DNA from: Pyramidobacter sp. YE332
Lineage (GTDB): Bacteria; Synergistota; Synergistia; Synergistales; Dethiosulfovibrionaceae
Assembly: GCF_033060595.1 (NCBI RefSeq)
Contig: NZ_CP133038.1
Span: forward strand, 930,001 to 994,000
Direction of reading: 5' to 3'
Length of the DNA stretch: 64,000 nucleotides
Under the pieces are notes generated by a model. It was not told the origin of the DNA, made no database searches, and saw nothing but the letters and a program-made list of their open reading frames with translations. Every line of letters starts with the position of its first letter. Position 1 is the first letter of the stretch. A program made the translations under genes and the position numbers. Below, in pieces: positions 8,055 to 16,293 of the stretch.

Positions 8055-9252
8055 AAGACGGAAAATGTACCTCAAAATGGTGACGAGTTCGCTGATCCGG
8101 CGCGCCTCGCGGCTGATCATCGCCGTGCTGGCTATCGCGATCGGCGCCACCATCCTGTCGGGCCTGGTGACGATCTACTATGACATCCCGCGTCAGTTGG
8201 GGCGCGAATTCCGCTCCTACGGCGCCAATCTGCTGCTGTTGCCCAAGGGCGACGCCCGCATCAGCCGCGAAGACCTCGAACGGGTGCGCGGCATCATCGG
8301 CTCCGACCGCATCGTCGGCATGGCGCCGTACCGTTACCAGACGGTGAAGATCAACGAGCAGCCCTACATTATCGCCGGCACCGACCTGCCGCAGGCGAAG
8401 AAGAACAGTCCCTTCTGGTACGTGGAGGGAGACTGGGGCAGCGCCGCCGCGCCCGACCGGGTGATGGTCGGCAAGGAGATCGCCGAGACGCTGAATTTGT
8501 CCATCGGCGACACGTTCACCGTGCTGGGCGTCAAGTACGGCCGCCGCGCCGAAGCCTCCGGGCAGAACCTGTCGGCGGAAGAGAACCGCGTCCGCGACGA
8601 AGGCGAACAGAATTTCGCCAAGAAATTGACCGTCTGCGGCATCGTCACCACCGGCGGCGCCGAAGAGGGCTTCATCTTCGCCGACGTGGACATGCTCGAC
8701 GGTCTGATCGGCGACAGCTTCCGAGGCGACGTGGTGGAGTGCAGCGTCGTGGCCGATTCGGAGCAGATGGAAGAACTGACCGCCGCCCTGGAGGCGGAGA
8801 TGCCCGGCATCCAGCCGCGCGCCGTGCGCCGCCTCACTCAGGCGCAGGACATCGTGCTGGGCAAGCTGCAGGCGCTGGTGCTGCTGGTCACGGTAGTGGT
8901 GCTGATCATCACGATGATCTCGGTCTCCACCACGATGATGGCCATGGTCGCCGAACGCCGCCGCGAGATCGCCCTCAAAAAAGCGCTCGGCGCCGAGAAT
9001 CGCCTCGTCATGGGCGAGCTGCTCGGGGAAGGCGTGCTGCTGGGCTTTATCGGCAGCGTCGTCGGCGTGTTCCTCGGCTTCGAGTTCGCGCAGCGCGTCA
9101 GTTTGAACGTCTTCGGCCGGGCCATCGACTTCCAGTGGCCCATCATCCCCGTTACCATCGCGGTTTTCATCGCGATCACCGTGCTCGCTTCGATCCTGCC
9201 GGTGCGCCGGGTAATGGACATTCATCCCGCGATCGTGCTCAGGGGGGAATAA
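8044..9252 (+). CDS. ABC transporter permease, FtsX/MacB type (iron cluster, set 1)
   Basis: 402 residues with the same architecture as its upstream neighbour: one N-terminal helix, an extracytoplasmic domain, and a C-terminal three-helix FtsX domain carrying RRREIALKKALGA. ATG 8044 lies inside the end of the previous gene, indicating translational coupling. With the preceding permease and the ATPase at 9256 it should form a heterodimeric LolCDE/MacB-like complex. The substrate is not evident. Confidence 0.88.
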   Translation: MVNRRRKMYLKMVTSSLIRRASRLIIAVLAIAIGATILSGLVTIYYDIPRQLGREFRSYGANLLLLPKGDARISREDLERVRGIIGSDRIVGMAPYRYQTVKINEQPYIIAGTDLPQAKKNSPFWYVEGDWGSAAAPDRVMVGKEIAETLNLSIGDTFTVLGVKYGRRAEASGQNLSAEENRVRDEGEQNFAKKLTVCGIVTTGGAEEGFIFADVDMLDGLIGDSFRGDVVECSVVADSEQMEELTAALEAEMPGIQPRAVRRLTQAQDIVLGKLQALVLLVTVVVLIITMISVSTTMMAMVAERRREIALKKALGAENRLVMGELLGEGVLLGFIGSVVGVFLGFEFAQRVSLNVFGRAIDFQWPIIPVTIAVFIAITVLASILPVRRVMDIHPAIVLRGE

Positions 9253-9255
9253 AAA

Positions 9256-9948
9256 TTGGGTAAGATTCTCGAATTGAAAGATGTTTCCAAGATCTACGGC
9301 GACCTGCACGCCCTCTCGCATATCAACCTGACGGTGAACGAAGGCGAGTGGCTGTCCATCATGGGGCCTTCCGGCTCCGGCAAGACGACGATGCTGAACG
9401 TCATCGGCTGCATGGACACTCCCTCCGAGGGCGGCGTCGTCCTCGACGGCGCCGACATCAGCCGCGAGAGCGCCGCGAACCTGACGAAGATCCGCCGCGA
9501 CAAGATCGGCCTGATCTTCCAGCAGTTTCACCTGATCAGTTATCTTTCCGCGCTCGAAAACGTCATGGTCGCCCAGTACTACCACAGCATGCCCGACGAG
9601 AAAGAAGCCATGGACGCTCTGGAAAAAGTCGGTCTGGGACAGCGCGCCCATCACCTGCCCACGCAGCTTTCCGGCGGCGAGCAGCAGCGCGTCTGCATCG
9701 CCCGCGCGCTGATCAACTCGCCCCGCATCCTGCTCGGCGACGAGCCGACGGGCAACCTCGACGAGGAGAACGAACGCATCGTCGTGGACATCTTCCACCG
9801 CCTGCACGACGAGGGCGTGACGCTGATCGTCGTCACCCACGATCCCGAAGTCGGCGACGTGGCGCAGCGCAAGATCGTGCTGGAGCACGGCAAGATCGTT
9901 CAGGATATCGACCAGCGCGCCAGTTTCAGCGGCGTGCTGAGAGCGTAA
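9256..9948 (+). CDS. ABC transporter ATPase, LolD/MacB type (iron cluster, set 1)
   Basis: 230 residues, normal for LolD-type ATPases. Walker A GPSGSGKTT at 37-45, signature LSGGEQQR, Walker B ILLGDEPTG and the switch histidine in VVTHD are all intact. The start is TTG at 9256, three bases after the permease stop, with GGGGGA upstream. It energises the two FtsX-type permeases before it. Confidence 0.93.
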   Translation: MGKILELKDVSKIYGDLHALSHINLTVNEGEWLSIMGPSGSGKTTMLNVIGCMDTPSEGGVVLDGADISRESAANLTKIRRDKIGLIFQQFHLISYLSALENVMVAQYYHSMPDEKEAMDALEKVGLGQRAHHLPTQLSGGEQQRVCIARALINSPRILLGDEPTGNLDEENERIVVDIFHRLHDEGVTLIVVTHDPEVGDVAQRKIVLEHGKIVQDIDQRASFSGVLRA

Positions 9949-9963
9949 AGGAGAGCGCGCATC

Positions 9964-10377
9964 GTGAAGAAAGCACTGATTTTGATCGCCGTCCTCGCCG
10001 TGATCGGCGGCGGCGTTTTCGCCATGAAAGACAGGATCTTCGGCGTTACGTACCGGGACGGCGTTTACGAGGGCGAGTATCAGGCCGACGACGGCGAAAA
10101 CACCAAAGTGATCCTGACGCTCAAGGACAACAGGATCGTGGCCTGCGTTCTCGAAGCGCGCGACGCGCTGGGCAACGTCAAGGACGAAAATCACGGCAGG
10201 GACGGTTCGGCCGAGGATTTTCGCCAGGCGCAGCGCGCCGTGCGCGAGATGAAGAAGTATCCGGACATGCTGATCGAGGCGCAGGATGTGGACACGATGG
10301 ACAGCATTTCCGGCGCGTCCGTTACCTACAAGGCCATGCAGATCGCCGTGCATGAAGCGCTGAGCAAAGCGAGGTAG
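9964..10377 (+). CDS. FMN-binding domain protein, predicted covalently flavinylated
   Basis: 137 residues: an N-terminal membrane anchor or signal (about 1-20) followed by one FMN-binding domain. The flavinylation motif S116-G-A-S-V-T121 is intact; in this family ApbE attaches FMN by a phosphoester bond to the final Thr. This places a one-electron carrier outside the cytoplasmic membrane. Its place among P19, FTR1 and the Cys-rich DUF2318 protein suggests a role in extracytoplasmic electron transfer to or from iron; that is inference. GTG 9964 is the start, with AAAGGAG upstream. No apbE gene lies in the window. Confidence 0.85.
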   Translation: MKKALILIAVLAVIGGGVFAMKDRIFGVTYRDGVYEGEYQADDGENTKVILTLKDNRIVACVLEARDALGNVKDENHGRDGSAEDFRQAQRAVREMKKYPDMLIEAQDVDTMDSISGASVTYKAMQIAVHEALSKAR

Positions 10378-10381
10378 AGCG

Positions 10382-10813
10382 ATGAGAACGTTGTTTGCCG
10401 TCGTGAACGCTCTGCTCGGACTGGTTCTTGCCCTGACGCCGTTCTGGCTGGCGCCGGTCTGTTCGCAGATGGCGCCTCACGGCGGCCCGATGAAGTGTTA
10501 CTATTCTGGACTGTTCATTGCGGGAATGGGCGCGGTCGTCGTTGTTCTGGCGCTGTTCGCCCTGCTGCGCCGCGGCCGCGGCTGGTTTGCGGTTCTGGCT
10601 TCGCTTGTCGCCGTTGCGGCGGCGGTGGCCTGTCTGCTCGTGCCCAACGGCGTGATCCCGCTGCGCGGCGCCGGCTGGGTCTGCGGTCTGTGCGGCGATC
10701 CGACGCACGCCTGCCGCGCCGTGACGATGCCGCTTGTGCGGAAAATCGCCGCCGCCATCGTCGCGCTGAACGTCGTCTCGCTGATCCTGTCTTTCGTCAG
10801 GGGAGGGCGCTGA
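10382..10813 (+). CDS. DUF4418 family four-helix membrane protein
   Basis: 143 residues with four predicted membrane helices. Conserved features are a first-loop Cys followed by HGGPMKCYYSG and a later CGLCGDPTHACR segment, as in DUF4418 proteins. The Cys/Met/His-rich extracytoplasmic loops suggest a metal or redox partner, but no function is established. It sits four bases after the FMN-binding gene and two bases before the next permease, so it is clearly part of this operon. Confidence 0.8.
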   Translation: MRTLFAVVNALLGLVLALTPFWLAPVCSQMAPHGGPMKCYYSGLFIAGMGAVVVVLALFALLRRGRGWFAVLASLVAVAAAVACLLVPNGVIPLRGAGWVCGLCGDPTHACRAVTMPLVRKIAAAIVALNVVSLILSFVRGGR

Positions 10814-10815
10814 AG

Positions 10816-12024
10816 ATGGCGGGCGCACCCTTGAGCATGGCGGCCGTCGCGCGCAAAAACATCCGCCGCCGCCCCTGGCGGAGTTTCTGCCTTGTGCTCA
10901 CGGTGCTGCTGTTCGCGTTCTTCCTGTACGCGGGCACGGTCCTGTCGATCAGTCTGTCCGGCGGCGCGCGCAGCACCGCCGACCGCCTCGGCGCCGACGT
11001 CATCGTCGTGCCGGCGGGGTACGATCCCCACATCGACAGTATCATCCTCTCGGGCAAGCCGTCGATGTTCTACCTGCCCAAGGACATCCTCGAGCGCCTG
11101 CGGGACGTGGAAGGGATCGACCGCATGTCGCCGCAGACTTTTCTGGCGACGCTGCGCGCCTCCTGCTGTTCCTATCCGCTGCAGATCGTCGGCGTGGACT
11201 ACGACAGCGACTTCATCGTGCGCCCGTGGCTGGAAGCGACGCTGGGGCGCGGCCTCAAAGACGGCGAGCTGATCGTCGGCTACCGCGTCAACGGCGAAGC
11301 GGGCGAGCGGCTGCATTTCTTCGGCGTCGATCTGCCCATCGCCGGAAGGCTGGAACAGACGGGCATGGGGTTCGATTCGACGGTTTTCGTGACGCGCAAA
11401 ACGGTGACCGACCTGGCCAAGGCGGCGGAAAACATCTTCAAACATCCGCTCGCCAACGACGGCAGCCTCGTCTCGACGGTGATGGTCAAGCTGAAGCCGG
11501 GTTACGATTCGGTGAAGGTGGCGCAGGAGATCAACCGCCGCTTCGGCGACGACGATATTTTCGCGCTGTTCAGCAAGAAGTTCGTCAACAGCATCGCCTC
11601 TTCGCTGACGCTGGTCTCGTGGATGATCCGCGGCGGCATCGGTCTGGTCTGGCTGCTGGCGGTGATCGTCATCGCGCTGCTGTTCTCCGTGACCATGAAC
11701 GAGCGCAAGGGCGAGATCGGCGTTCTGCGCGCCGTCGGCGCCAGCCGCGGCAAAATCCTTGCTCTGGCTCTGACCGAAGCGCTGCTGATCAGTTTTTACG
11801 GCGCCGTGCTGGGCACGTCTCTCGGCGCCGCGGCCGCAGCCGTCGTCAGCCCGGCGGTTTCGGAAGCGCTGAAGCTGCCGTTCCTTCTGCCGTCCTGGAG
11901 GGCGCTGATCCTGCTGGGCGTCGCGTCCGTGACGGTCTCCGTCCTTACGGGCGTGCTGAGCGCGCTGTTCTCGGCGCGCCGGGCCAGCCGCGCCGACATT
12001 TACGACACGTTGAGGGGGAACTGA
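10816..12024 (+). CDS. ABC transporter permease, FtsX type (iron cluster, set 2)
   Basis: 402 residues starting at MAGAPLSMAAVARKNIRRR; ATG 10816 is two bases after the DUF4418 stop and has AGGGAGGG upstream. One N-terminal helix, an extracytoplasmic domain and a three-helix FtsX domain with ERKGEIGVLRAVGA. It pairs with the ATPase at 12026. This second permease has no twin, so it probably works as a homodimer or shares the first permease pair. Confidence 0.87.
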   Translation: MAGAPLSMAAVARKNIRRRPWRSFCLVLTVLLFAFFLYAGTVLSISLSGGARSTADRLGADVIVVPAGYDPHIDSIILSGKPSMFYLPKDILERLRDVEGIDRMSPQTFLATLRASCCSYPLQIVGVDYDSDFIVRPWLEATLGRGLKDGELIVGYRVNGEAGERLHFFGVDLPIAGRLEQTGMGFDSTVFVTRKTVTDLAKAAENIFKHPLANDGSLVSTVMVKLKPGYDSVKVAQEINRRFGDDDIFALFSKKFVNSIASSLTLVSWMIRGGIGLVWLLAVIVIALLFSVTMNERKGEIGVLRAVGASRGKILALALTEALLISFYGAVLGTSLGAAAAAVVSPAVSEALKLPFLLPSWRALILLGVASVTVSVLTGVLSALFSARRASRADIYDTLRGN

Positions 12025-12025
12025 G

Positions 12026-12712
12026 ATGGCCGCCGTTTTGAATCTGAAAGACCTGTGCAAAGAGTATTCGCGCGGCGGCCGTCCGTTCTTCGCCGTGGAC
12101 CATGTGTCGCTGACCGTCGCGAGCGGGGATTTCGTCAACGTCGTCGGCCGTTCCGGCAGCGGCAAATCGACGCTGCTGAACCTGGCGGCGGGCATGCTGA
12201 CGGCCACGTCCGGCTCGGTCGAACTGGACGGCGTCGGTCTGGCCGGCAAAAGCGACGCGGAACTGTCGCGGCTGCGCTGCGACAGGATCGGCTTCATCCC
12301 TCAGGGAGCGGCGGCGCTGCCCAATCTGACCGTGCTGGAGAACGTGATGCTGCCGTTCTGCCTTTACCCGCACGGCGGCGACGGCGAAGGCGCGGCCCGA
12401 CTGCTGCTGGAACGCTTCGGCATCGGCGCGACGGCCGGTTCGTACCCGGGCGAGCTGTCCGGCGGCGAACTGCGCCGGGCGCTGATCGCCCGCGCGCTGA
12501 TCAACCGTCCCAAGCTGGTGATCGCCGACGAGCCGACGTCGGATCTCGACGTGGAATCCAGCCGCGGCATCATGGAGGAATTCTCGCGCCTCAACGCCGA
12601 GGGCGTGACGCTGCTGATCGTCTCGCACGACCTCGACTCGCTGAAATACGGCAAGCGGGTCTGCACGATGAGCGAAGGCAAGCTGCGCGAGGGCAATTTG
12701 TTCGAGGCGTAA
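12026..12712 (+). CDS. ABC transporter ATPase, LolD type (iron cluster, set 2)
   Basis: 228 residues. Walker A GRSGSGKST, signature LSGGELRRA, Walker B LVIADEPTSDLD and the VSHD switch are present, so it should hydrolyse ATP. It begins one base after the preceding permease stop and is the last gene of the cluster, followed by a strong bidirectional terminator. The set probably arose beside the set at 6768-9948 and may serve the same iron system. Confidence 0.9.
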   Translation: MAAVLNLKDLCKEYSRGGRPFFAVDHVSLTVASGDFVNVVGRSGSGKSTLLNLAAGMLTATSGSVELDGVGLAGKSDAELSRLRCDRIGFIPQGAAALPNLTVLENVMLPFCLYPHGGDGEGAARLLLERFGIGATAGSYPGELSGGELRRALIARALINRPKLVIADEPTSDLDVESSRGIMEEFSRLNAEGVTLLIVSHDLDSLKYGKRVCTMSEGKLREGNLFEA

Positions 12713-12744
12713 ACGGGGACTGCGGGAAAATGGAACGCAAAACG

Positions 12745-12794
12745 AAAACCGCGCGGACGAACGGAATTTTTCCCGTTCGTCCGCGCGGTTTTTT
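12745..12794. terminator. Bidirectional terminator between iron cluster and frd operon
   Basis: Long near-perfect stem (12745-12764 with 12773-12792) flanked by A-run and T-run, between convergent genes ending at 12712 and 12818. Confidence 0.9.
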
Positions 12795-12817
12795 ATTCGC
12801 TTCTTTTTGATGCAGGC

Positions 12818-13522
12818 TCACGACCGCCTTCGCCAGACGGCGGCGGCGTTGCTGCGGGAGATCAGCTCGTCCACGGGGATGCCGGCCGGGCAGATGTCGC
12901 GGCAGGCCAGCGAGGTGCCGCAGCCGGCGTAATAATGTTTGACATATCGTTTCGCCGCTTCGGCGCGGTGGGGTTCGTCGCTCTCCTGATTGAACATGCG
13001 GTAGGCGCCGACGGCCGCCAGCGCGCCGGCGAAGCCGCCTCCGGCGGAAAAGTTCGGGCAGATCTCGAGGCAGCAGCCGCACATCAGGCAGCGGGCCGAC
13101 TGGAAGCGCAGTTCGTGGGTCTTTTCGCGCGTCACGGCTTTGCCGGAGAGCCACAGATGGATTTTTTTCAGCTGTTCGAAGATGACGCCGCGGTCGACGA
13201 CAAGATCGGCGACGAGCGGGAACTTGCTCAGCGGCTCGAGCGTGACCGTCCGTCCCAGAGGGCCGAGAAAGGCTTTGCAGGCCAGCATCGGCAGTCCGTT
13301 GACGCGCATGGCGCAGGCGCCGCACTTGCCGCAGGCGCAGCCGCATTCCCAGCGGACGGGCGGCGCTTCGCGGCCTTCCAGGTCGGTCAGCGGCGTGCGC
13401 GCGTTCAGCTCGCGCAGCGCGGCGGCGACGGACTCGGACTCGTCGCCTTCGTAGGCGAATTCCTGCCAGAAAACGTGCGCGCCGGGGCCGGCGGCGCGTT
13501 TGACGCGGATGACGAAGTTCAC
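12818..13522 (-). CDS. frdB: Fumarate reductase/succinate dehydrogenase iron-sulfur subunit
   Basis: 234 residues. An N-terminal plant-type [2Fe-2S] site (CGCACGKCGACAMRVNG, later LACK) is followed by CLMCGCCLEICPN for [4Fe-4S] and GCGTSLACRDICPAG for the third cluster. It carries electrons between the cytochrome b subunit and the flavoprotein. The GTG start at 13522 overlaps the frdA stop (GTGA), which defines the start and implies coupled translation. The direction of the enzyme is not decided by sequence; fumarate reduction suits an anaerobe. Confidence 0.92.
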   Translation of the reverse strand: MNFVIRVKRAAGPGAHVFWQEFAYEGDESESVAAALRELNARTPLTDLEGREAPPVRWECGCACGKCGACAMRVNGLPMLACKAFLGPLGRTVTLEPLSKFPLVADLVVDRGVIFEQLKKIHLWLSGKAVTREKTHELRFQSARCLMCGCCLEICPNFSAGGGFAGALAAVGAYRMFNQESDEPHRAEAAKRYVKHYYAGCGTSLACRDICPAGIPVDELISRSNAAAVWRRRS

Positions 13523-15063
13523 GGCCGCTCGTCCCCCTTTCCGACGTCCTCGAACGTGACGGCGACGCGCGCGCCGTCGAAGCGCGCCGCGCTGGCGCGG
13601 CGGAACTTTGCGTCGTCGCGCGCGGGAAAGTCGCTGCGGAAGTGCGCGCCGCGGCTTTCCTCTCGCGCCAGCGCGCTTTGCAGCAGAGAGCGGGCCAGCA
13701 GCGGCAGCGTGCCGGAAAGCTTTTCCAGCTCGCTCAGGCCGCGGGCCATGGTCTCGCCGTCGCGGACCACGCCGAGGCAGCGCTTCGTGACCGCGTGCAT
13801 GGCGTTCACGTCCCGCTGCGGCGCAGGCGGCGGCGCTTCGCCGGCGCGGCAGCGCGCCGGGGCTTTCGCCTCGCCGAGGGCCGTGCGCGCCGCGATCTGC
13901 CCGCCGTAGATGGCGCCCAGCAGCGAGTTGCCGCCGAGGCGGTTGGCGCCGTGGTACAGGCAAGCGCACTCGCCGGCGGCGTACAGGTTCTCGAACCCGG
14001 CGACGCGGTGAGATGCGTCCACCTTGAGGCCGCCCATGAAGTAGTGCAGTCCCGGCTCGACGGGGATGGGCCGCTCGCGCGGGTCGAGGCGCAGGTAGGT
14101 GAGGCAGGTGTCGACCACGCCGGCCAGCTTGCGGCTCATCACGTTTTCGGGCAGTTCCGTGAGGTCGAGGAACACGGGGCCGCCGCGCCGCGCCCGCCAG
14201 ATCTCGCGCGCGGTGACGTCGCGCGGCATCAGGTTGCCCAGCTCGGGGTATTTCTCTTCCATGAAGTACCGGCGCTCGCCGTCCCGTATCGTGAAAAGCC
14301 GCCCGCCCTCGCCGCGCGCGGCCTCGCTGATCAGATGTCGTTTGCCCGAAGCGGACACGGTGGTGGGGTGGTATTGGATGAACTCGCCGTCGGCGATCGG
14401 CGCGCCAAGACGGAACAGTTCGGCCGCGGCTTCGCCCGTGTTGTTCAGCGAGCCGGTGGTGTCGGAAAAAAGGCCGTGCATGCCGCCGGTCGCCATGATC
14501 ACCGCGTCGGCGCGGACTTCCGACACGGAGCCGTCGAAACGGTCGCGCAGCGCCGCGCCGCCGCAGGCGATCCCGTCGCGCAGCAGCGTGACGAAATCGT
14601 GATGCGGCAGACGGACGACGAGCCCCTCGCCTTCGTAACGGCGCACGGCGTCGATCAGCGCCGTCATTATCTGCTTGCCCGTGCTGCTTTGGGCGAAGGC
14701 GGTGCGCTTTTTCTTCTGTCCGCCGAAATGGCGCTGGTCGATCTCGCCGTTTGTCCGATTGAACTGCGTCCCCATCTCCAGCAGGCGGCGCACGATGCCC
14801 GGCGCCGCCTCGGTCATGCCGCGCAGTGCCGCGGCGTCGGCCAGCTCGCAGCCGGCTTTGTACGTGTCGGCGAAGTGCTGCGCCGGGCTGTCGTTTTCGC
14901 CCTTCACGTTCAGCGCCGCGTTGATGCCGCCCTCGGCCATCACCGACTGGGCGCGCTCCGACGGCATCGACGAGACGAGCGCGGCGCGCCCCCCTTTTTC
15001 CGCGGCGGTCAGGGCGGCCGCCAGGCCCGCCAGACCCGCGCCGACGATCAGCAGCGTCTTCAT
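13519..15063 (-). CDS. frdA: Fumarate reductase/succinate dehydrogenase flavoprotein subunit
   Basis: 514 residues, shorter than the usual 570-650. FAD-binding motif GAGLAGLAAAL near the N-terminus, active-site segments LISEAARGEGGRL and HYFMGGLKVD, and ANRLGGNSLLGA are intact. The covalent-FAD histidine of canonical FrdA/SdhA (SHS/T before the AQGG motif) is replaced: the sequence is AQSVMAEGG with Gln39 at that place, so FAD is probably held non-covalently. It overlaps frdC (ATGA) and frdB (GTGA). L-aspartate oxidase also lacks that His, but the frdB and frdC neighbours make a fumarate reductase complex far more likely. Confidence 0.9.
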   Translation of the reverse strand: MKTLLIVGAGLAGLAAALTAAEKGGRAALVSSMPSERAQSVMAEGGINAALNVKGENDSPAQHFADTYKAGCELADAAALRGMTEAAPGIVRRLLEMGTQFNRTNGEIDQRHFGGQKKKRTAFAQSSTGKQIMTALIDAVRRYEGEGLVVRLPHHDFVTLLRDGIACGGAALRDRFDGSVSEVRADAVIMATGGMHGLFSDTTGSLNNTGEAAAELFRLGAPIADGEFIQYHPTTVSASGKRHLISEAARGEGGRLFTIRDGERRYFMEEKYPELGNLMPRDVTAREIWRARRGGPVFLDLTELPENVMSRKLAGVVDTCLTYLRLDPRERPIPVEPGLHYFMGGLKVDASHRVAGFENLYAAGECACLYHGANRLGGNSLLGAIYGGQIAARTALGEAKAPARCRAGEAPPPAPQRDVNAMHAVTKRCLGVVRDGETMARGLSELEKLSGTLPLLARSLLQSALAREESRGAHFRSDFPARDDAKFRRASAARFDGARVAVTFEDVGKGDERP

Positions 15064-15596
15064 CGCCACTGCCACTCCGCGTAATAAAAGATCAGCGCCG
15101 CCGCGAAAAACAGCAGCAGCAGCGAGAAAATCAACAGCAGGTCCCCCTGCCAGACGCGGTAGCGGCAGACGCCCAGCGAGACCAGCAGCGGCCCCAGCCC
15201 CGCCAGCACGTGCAGCGCCAGCGCCGCGGCCAGAAGGATCTGCACGAGCATTTTCAGCGTCGTGAACTCGAACAGCACGAACTGCCCCGAACGAACGCGC
15301 CCGAAGACGCCGACGTGCAGGCACAGCAGCAGGATCAGGGCCAGCCCGCTGAGGCGGATCGCCCAGAAGCGCGCGTTCTGCCGCAGATACAGCGCGCCCC
15401 GCCGCGAAGCGCGCAGCGTCGGGACCGTCAGCGCCAGACCGATGGCGCCGTGCAGCGCCGCCAGCGCCATCGCCGTCCAGGCCACGATCTTGTCCGTGCC
15501 GGCGTTGACTCCCAGCAGCATGAAGCTGCCCGACATGCCGTGCCACGCCAGCAGCGCCAGCAGGGCCGCCGTGACCAGCGCGTTGAGCCGCCTCAC
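15060..15596 (-). CDS. frdC: Fumarate reductase/succinate dehydrogenase cytochrome b subunit
   Basis: 178 residues with five predicted membrane helices and several helix histidines (WHGMSGSF, LHGAIG, CLHVGVFG, LHVLAGLG) suited to ligating two b hemes, as in type B enzymes of Wolinella and Bacillus. It anchors FrdAB and exchanges electrons with quinone. The GTG start at 15596 overlaps the upstream stop as GTGA. Sequence divergence in this family is high; context makes the assignment. Confidence 0.82.
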   Translation of the reverse strand: MRRLNALVTAALLALLAWHGMSGSFMLLGVNAGTDKIVAWTAMALAALHGAIGLALTVPTLRASRRGALYLRQNARFWAIRLSGLALILLLCLHVGVFGRVRSGQFVLFEFTTLKMLVQILLAAALALHVLAGLGPLLVSLGVCRYRVWQGDLLLIFSLLLLFFAAALIFYYAEWQWR

Positions 15597-16093
15597 AGCG
15601 CGCGCTCCATTTCCCGCGCTTTCAACGTCAGCGCGCCCAGCCGCCCGATGTCGCTCATGAGGATGACGCGCCGCGGCGTGACGAACAGATCGTACTTGCC
15701 CGCGAGCGCCTTCGACCGCAGCATCACGGGCGAGCAGGGGCTCAGTTTCACGTTCAGGCCGGCGCGTTCCAGCCGGCGCGCCAGACGCCGCGCGTAAACG
15801 CCGAGCGCCTTTTCGTCGGTCGTGTAGGCCAGCTTCAGCTCGCCGGGGCGTCCAAAGCGCGCCGGCCGTCCCAGCGCGGCCTCGCGCAGTCCGCGCAGCA
15901 GTTCGCCGGACGCGTCCACGCGCGGATTGACCGCCAGCAGATAGAGCCCGTCCAGCTCCTTCTCGCCGGCGTGGGCGCGCCGCGCCCCCGAGGAAGCGGC
16001 CGAAAGCGCGTCGAGCCGCGAGCGGTAATAAAAGCCCGTTCCGGCGATCAGGCACAGCGTCAGCGCCGCGACGATAAAAGCGCGTTTGATCAT
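15593..16093 (-). CDS. Unknown membrane-anchored protein, first gene of the frd operon
   Basis: 166 residues. One N-terminal hydrophobic segment (about 3-22) suggests a signal anchor with the rest outside the membrane. Residues about 85-150 (KLAYTTDEKALGVYARRLAR to AGKYDLFVTPRR) weakly resemble part of a family 5 solute-binding protein, but the protein is far too short for one. I do not recognise the family. Stop overlaps the frdC start (GTGA), so it is made together with the fumarate reductase and may be an accessory or assembly factor. Confidence 0.6.
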   Translation of the reverse strand: MIKRAFIVAALTLCLIAGTGFYYRSRLDALSAASSGARRAHAGEKELDGLYLLAVNPRVDASGELLRGLREAALGRPARFGRPGELKLAYTTDEKALGVYARRLARRLERAGLNVKLSPCSPVMLRSKALAGKYDLFVTPRRVILMSDIGRLGALTLKAREMERAL

Positions 16094-16269
16094 GGTCTCA
16101 CCCTTTTCGAAAATCCGTTGGCGTTAGTTTCAGTGAACTTCGCCTCTATTGTACCGCAATTTTTGGGGAAAGAACACGCTCGTCCCCGTCGTGGCATAAA
16201 ATCCGGCGACGAGGGATCCGTCCCGGCGGGGAGAGATTTTTATCTGTCGCAACTTTCCGATCTTTCATA

Positions 16270-16275
16270 TATAAT
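16270..16275 (+). promoter_or_regulatory. -10 element before ankyrin gene
   Basis: TATAAT 19 bases before the ATG at 16294; no convincing -35 is seen at the right distance. Confidence 0.4.
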
Positions 16276-16293
16276 AAATGCGGAGGGAAGGGG

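Noticed and set aside
5529-8153. Long antisense open frame opposite the DUF2318 and permease genes
   Set aside because: His/Asp/Gln/Arg-rich low-complexity translation typical of the antisense of GC-rich genes; the plus strand holds recognised families with good start signals. The same holds for long antisense frames at 7897-10353, 20606-23185, 35958-37601, 40982-43156 and 44851-47019.
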